A stretch of DNA of 64,000 nt. It comes from Aeromicrobium terrae. GTDB lineage: Bacteria > Actinomycetota > Actinomycetes > Propionibacteriales > Nocardioidaceae. The stretch lies in the NCBI RefSeq assembly GCF_008039565.1, contig NZ_VDUX01000006.1:1-64000 (forward strand). Reading direction: 5' to 3'. How positions within the stretch are numbered: the first letter of the stretch is position 1; each line of letters opens with the position of its first letter. The position numbers were made by a program, and so were the translations under genes. Under the pieces are notes generated by a model that did no database searches, was not told the DNA's origin, and worked only from the letters and a program-made list of their open reading frames with translations. Below, in pieces: positions 62,645 to 64,000 of this stretch.

Positions 62645-63116
62645 CGGCCAGCATCTGGTCGAGCTTGGCGTAGCCGTCGTTGACGCCGACCTCCATGCCG
62701 CTGCGCAGCCAGGCGTCGCGCTCCTCGAAGCTGTCGCAGAGCGACTGGGCGTGCAGGCGGGTGCGGCCGTCGCCGAGGTCCTCGAACGTGAGGGTCTCGA
62801 GCGAGACGCCCTCGGGCTGACCCTCCCAGGTGAACGTCTGCACGATGCGGTGCTCGCTCACCTCGTGGAAGCAGCCGCGGAAGCCGAACTCGTCGCCGCC
62901 CTCGTTGACGCCGACGAAGCGCCAGCTGCCGCCGGTGCGGGCGTCCCAGTGGTCGATCTTCGTGACCGAGCCGTGGGGCCCGACCCAGCGCGCGTAGAGC
63001 TCCGGGTCCGTGTGAGCCCGCAGCACCTGCGCGGGGGTCGCGTTGAAGTCCCGCGTGATGCGGATGACCGGGACCTTCTCGTCGGCCTCGATGGTGGCCT
63101 CGGAAATCGTGGTCAT
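62631..63116 (-). CDS. SRPBCC/AHSA1-domain protein
   Basis: A 161-residue protein of the START/AHA1 fold: VPVIRITRDFNATPAQVLRAHTDPELYARWVGP at the N-terminal strand, DARTGGSWRFVGVNEGGDEFGFRGCFHEVSEHRIVQTFTWEG, and VSLETLTFEDLGDGRTRLHAQSL. The fold binds small hydrophobic ligands. Its ATG overlaps the ArsR stop (ATGA), so it is coupled to the regulator. This ArsR-SRPBCC order is very common in Actinobacteria and the ligand is unknown. Confidence 0.88.
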   Translation of the reverse strand: MTTISEATIEADEKVPVIRITRDFNATPAQVLRAHTDPELYARWVGPHGSVTKIDHWDARTGGSWRFVGVNEGGDEFGFRGCFHEVSEHRIVQTFTWEGQPEGVSLETLTFEDLGDGRTRLHAQSLCDSFEERDAWLRSGMEVGVNDGYAKLDQMLADGSV

Positions 63117-63469
63117 GATGCTTTCCCTTCGTCTGTCGTGTCGTCGGCTGTCTCGGTGAGCTCCGCCAGCACCGCGTCGAGGCGCTGGTAGCGCTCCTCG
63201 GCCTGCCGGCGGTAGCGCTCGATCCACTTCGTCATCAGGTCGAACACCTCCGCCTCGAGGTGCACGGGACGCTTCTGCGCCTCGCGCGAACGACTCACCA
63301 GACCGGCGGACTCGAGCACCTTGAGGTGCTTCGACACCGCCTGGACGCTGACGTCGTACGGCTCGGCGAGCTCGCCGACGGTGGCGTCGGCGACGGTGAG
63401 CCGCGCGACCATGTCACGTCGGGTCGGGTCGGCCAGGGCTGCGAAGACCTGCGAGAGCTGATCGGGCAT
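63113..63469 (-). CDS. ArsR-family transcriptional repressor
   Basis: A 118-residue winged-helix repressor: QVFAALADPTRRDMVARLTVADATVGELAEPYDVSVQAVSKHLKVLESAGLVSRSREAQKRPVHLEAEVF. It lacks the metal-sensing Cys pair of arsenic-type ArsR, consistent with the SRPBCC-linked subgroup. First gene of a three-gene operon. Twin operators upstream (63482-63497 and 63528-63543) suggest autoregulation. Confidence 0.9.
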   Translation of the reverse strand: MPDQLSQVFAALADPTRRDMVARLTVADATVGELAEPYDVSVQAVSKHLKVLESAGLVSRSREAQKRPVHLEAEVFDLMTKWIERYRRQAEERYQRLDAVLAELTETADDTTDEGKAS

Positions 63470-63481
63470 CGTCGTTGTTCC

Positions 63482-63497
63482 TCAACTGGTTGGTTGA
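63482..63497. promoter_or_regulatory. ArsR operator copy 1
   Basis: TCAACTGGTTGGTTGA, an inverted repeat TCAAC-N6-GTTGA, 13 bases upstream of the ArsR start. Confidence 0.7.
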
Positions 63498-63527
63498 ATA
63501 CAACGTAGGTCCGACTCGCCGGACTTG

Positions 63528-63543
63528 TCAACCGTTTGGTTGA
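63528..63543. promoter_or_regulatory. ArsR operator copy 2
   Basis: TCAACCGTTTGGTTGA matches copy 1 at 13 of 16 bases with the same TCAAC-N6-GTTGA symmetry. It lies beside the end of the MFS transporter gene. Two copies suggest cooperative binding. Confidence 0.7.
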
Positions 63544-63550
63544 GAAGGAT

Positions 63551-64000
63551 TCAGGCGTCGACCGCCGTGAGCGGCTTGGCGATGTCCTCCAGGGTCTCCC
63601 CCTCGGCCCGCACGCCAAGGAAGATCGCGACGATCCCGGCGCCGATCATCAATGCCGCGCCGATGAAGTAGCCGACGGCGATCTGAGTGATGTCCTTCGC
63701 GTCGGTGGCGTCGTCGATGAGGCGACCGAACAGCAGCGGTCCGGCGATGCCACCGATCGCGGTGCCGACGGCGTAGAAGAACGCGATGCACAGCGCGCGC
63801 GTCTCCATCGGGAACACCTCGCTCGCGGTGAGGTACGCCGAGCTCGCGCCCGCGGAGGCGAAGAAGAACACGACCGCGCCGAAGATCGTCAGCGTCGTGG
63901 CGGTGAGGTCGCCCAGCATGACGCCCGCGACCGCCAGCAGGACGCCGGACACGATGTACGTGCCGGAGATCATCGGGATGCGACCGACTCGGTCGAACAG
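63551..64000 (-). CDS. MFS transporter, sugar-porter-like (C-terminal part, cut by window edge)
   Basis: The last 149 residues of a membrane transporter; the start lies beyond the right edge. About four membrane helices are visible, with RVGRIPMISGTYIVSGVLL (a D-R-x-G-R loop motif) and YLTASEVFPMETRALCIAFFYAVGTAIGGIAGPLLFGRLID, whose SEVFP-x-E-x-R pattern is typical of the sugar/metabolite MFS subfamily. Substrate cannot be told. It ends just before the ArsR operator and is on the same strand. Confidence 0.85.
   Translation of the reverse strand: MFDRVGRIPMISGTYIVSGVLLAVAGVMLGDLTATTLTIFGAVVFFFASAGASSAYLTASEVFPMETRALCIAFFYAVGTAIGGIAGPLLFGRLIDDATDAKDITQIAVGYFIGAALMIGAGIVAIFLGVRAEGETLEDIAKPLTAVDA

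Overview
The window is a high-GC actinobacterial chromosome segment. Third codon positions are mostly G or C, GTG starts are frequent, and an HspR-controlled dnaK operon sits with a KorAB oxidoreductase, folP2-gpgS, a type II NADH dehydrogenase and an IdeR-type iron box. From the gene mix I infer a Nocardioidaceae-like organism (Aeromicrobium or Nocardioides type). That placement comes from recollection, not from a search.

Region by region. 1-3300 is a lower-GC accessory block. Six unrelated small ORFs all lie on the minus strand, separated by eight copies of a short structured repeat (core GGCATGAGCGGACG), like cassettes in an integron. At its right end, transcribed away from it, is a DUF222/13E12 HNH endonuclease gene whose start is covered by a LexA/SOS-box-like palindrome (3345-4581). 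4600-9100 holds serC-serA, two tandem secreted paralogues and a metal-receptor-like protein. 9096-12082 holds ndh, a membrane protein and a TetR regulator, which faces a two-gene operon encoding a linalool dehydratase/isomerase-like membrane enzyme (12157-14618). 14605-19755 holds a Tat-exported esterase, an AraC regulator, a 191-bp tandem triplication built around a very long palindrome, and clpB with an HspR (HAIR) box. 19809-25862 is an iron-regulated ABC operon (fbpA-fbpB-fbpC) whose fourth gene fuses an adenylation domain, a carrier domain and a membrane acyltransferase. 25860-29960 holds an FAD oxidoreductase, a PGRS-like glycine-repeat secreted protein and a DUF3556 membrane protein. 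29979-37369 holds DNase IV, nucleotide-sugar enzymes and a glycosyltransferase, fprA behind a consensus CRP/GlxR box, and folP2-gpgS. 37366-46093 holds korAB, acyl-CoA dehydrogenase, FadD, a hydrolase-adenylate cyclase fusion and a YbaK protein. 46086-53388 holds a TetR/epimerase pair with a matched operator pair, pyruvate carboxylase and an LPxTG-like surface protein. 53385-58468 holds small proteins and the hspR-dnaJ-grpE-dnaK operon. 58469-64000 holds a cytochrome P450 overlapping an animal-type heme peroxidase/dioxygenase, an ArsR-SRPBCC-DinB operon with twin operators, and the end of an MFS transporter.

How the parts work together. Same-strand neighbours often overlap by 1-14 bases (serC/serA, fbpA/B/C plus the fusion gene, korA/korB, dnaK/grpE, dnaJ/hspR), which implies translational coupling. 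Convergent neighbours also tend to overlap by a few bases. About twenty genes have a TANNNT hexamer 6-7 bases before the start codon, so leaderless transcripts look common. HspR made from the dnaK operon probably also controls clpB. The most unusual parts are the cassette array with its SOS-box HNH gene, the iron-operon fusion protein, and the peroxidase-P450 pair, which resembles a split fungal Ppo oxylipin synthase. I saw no tRNA, rRNA, CRISPR array, integrase or transposase gene.
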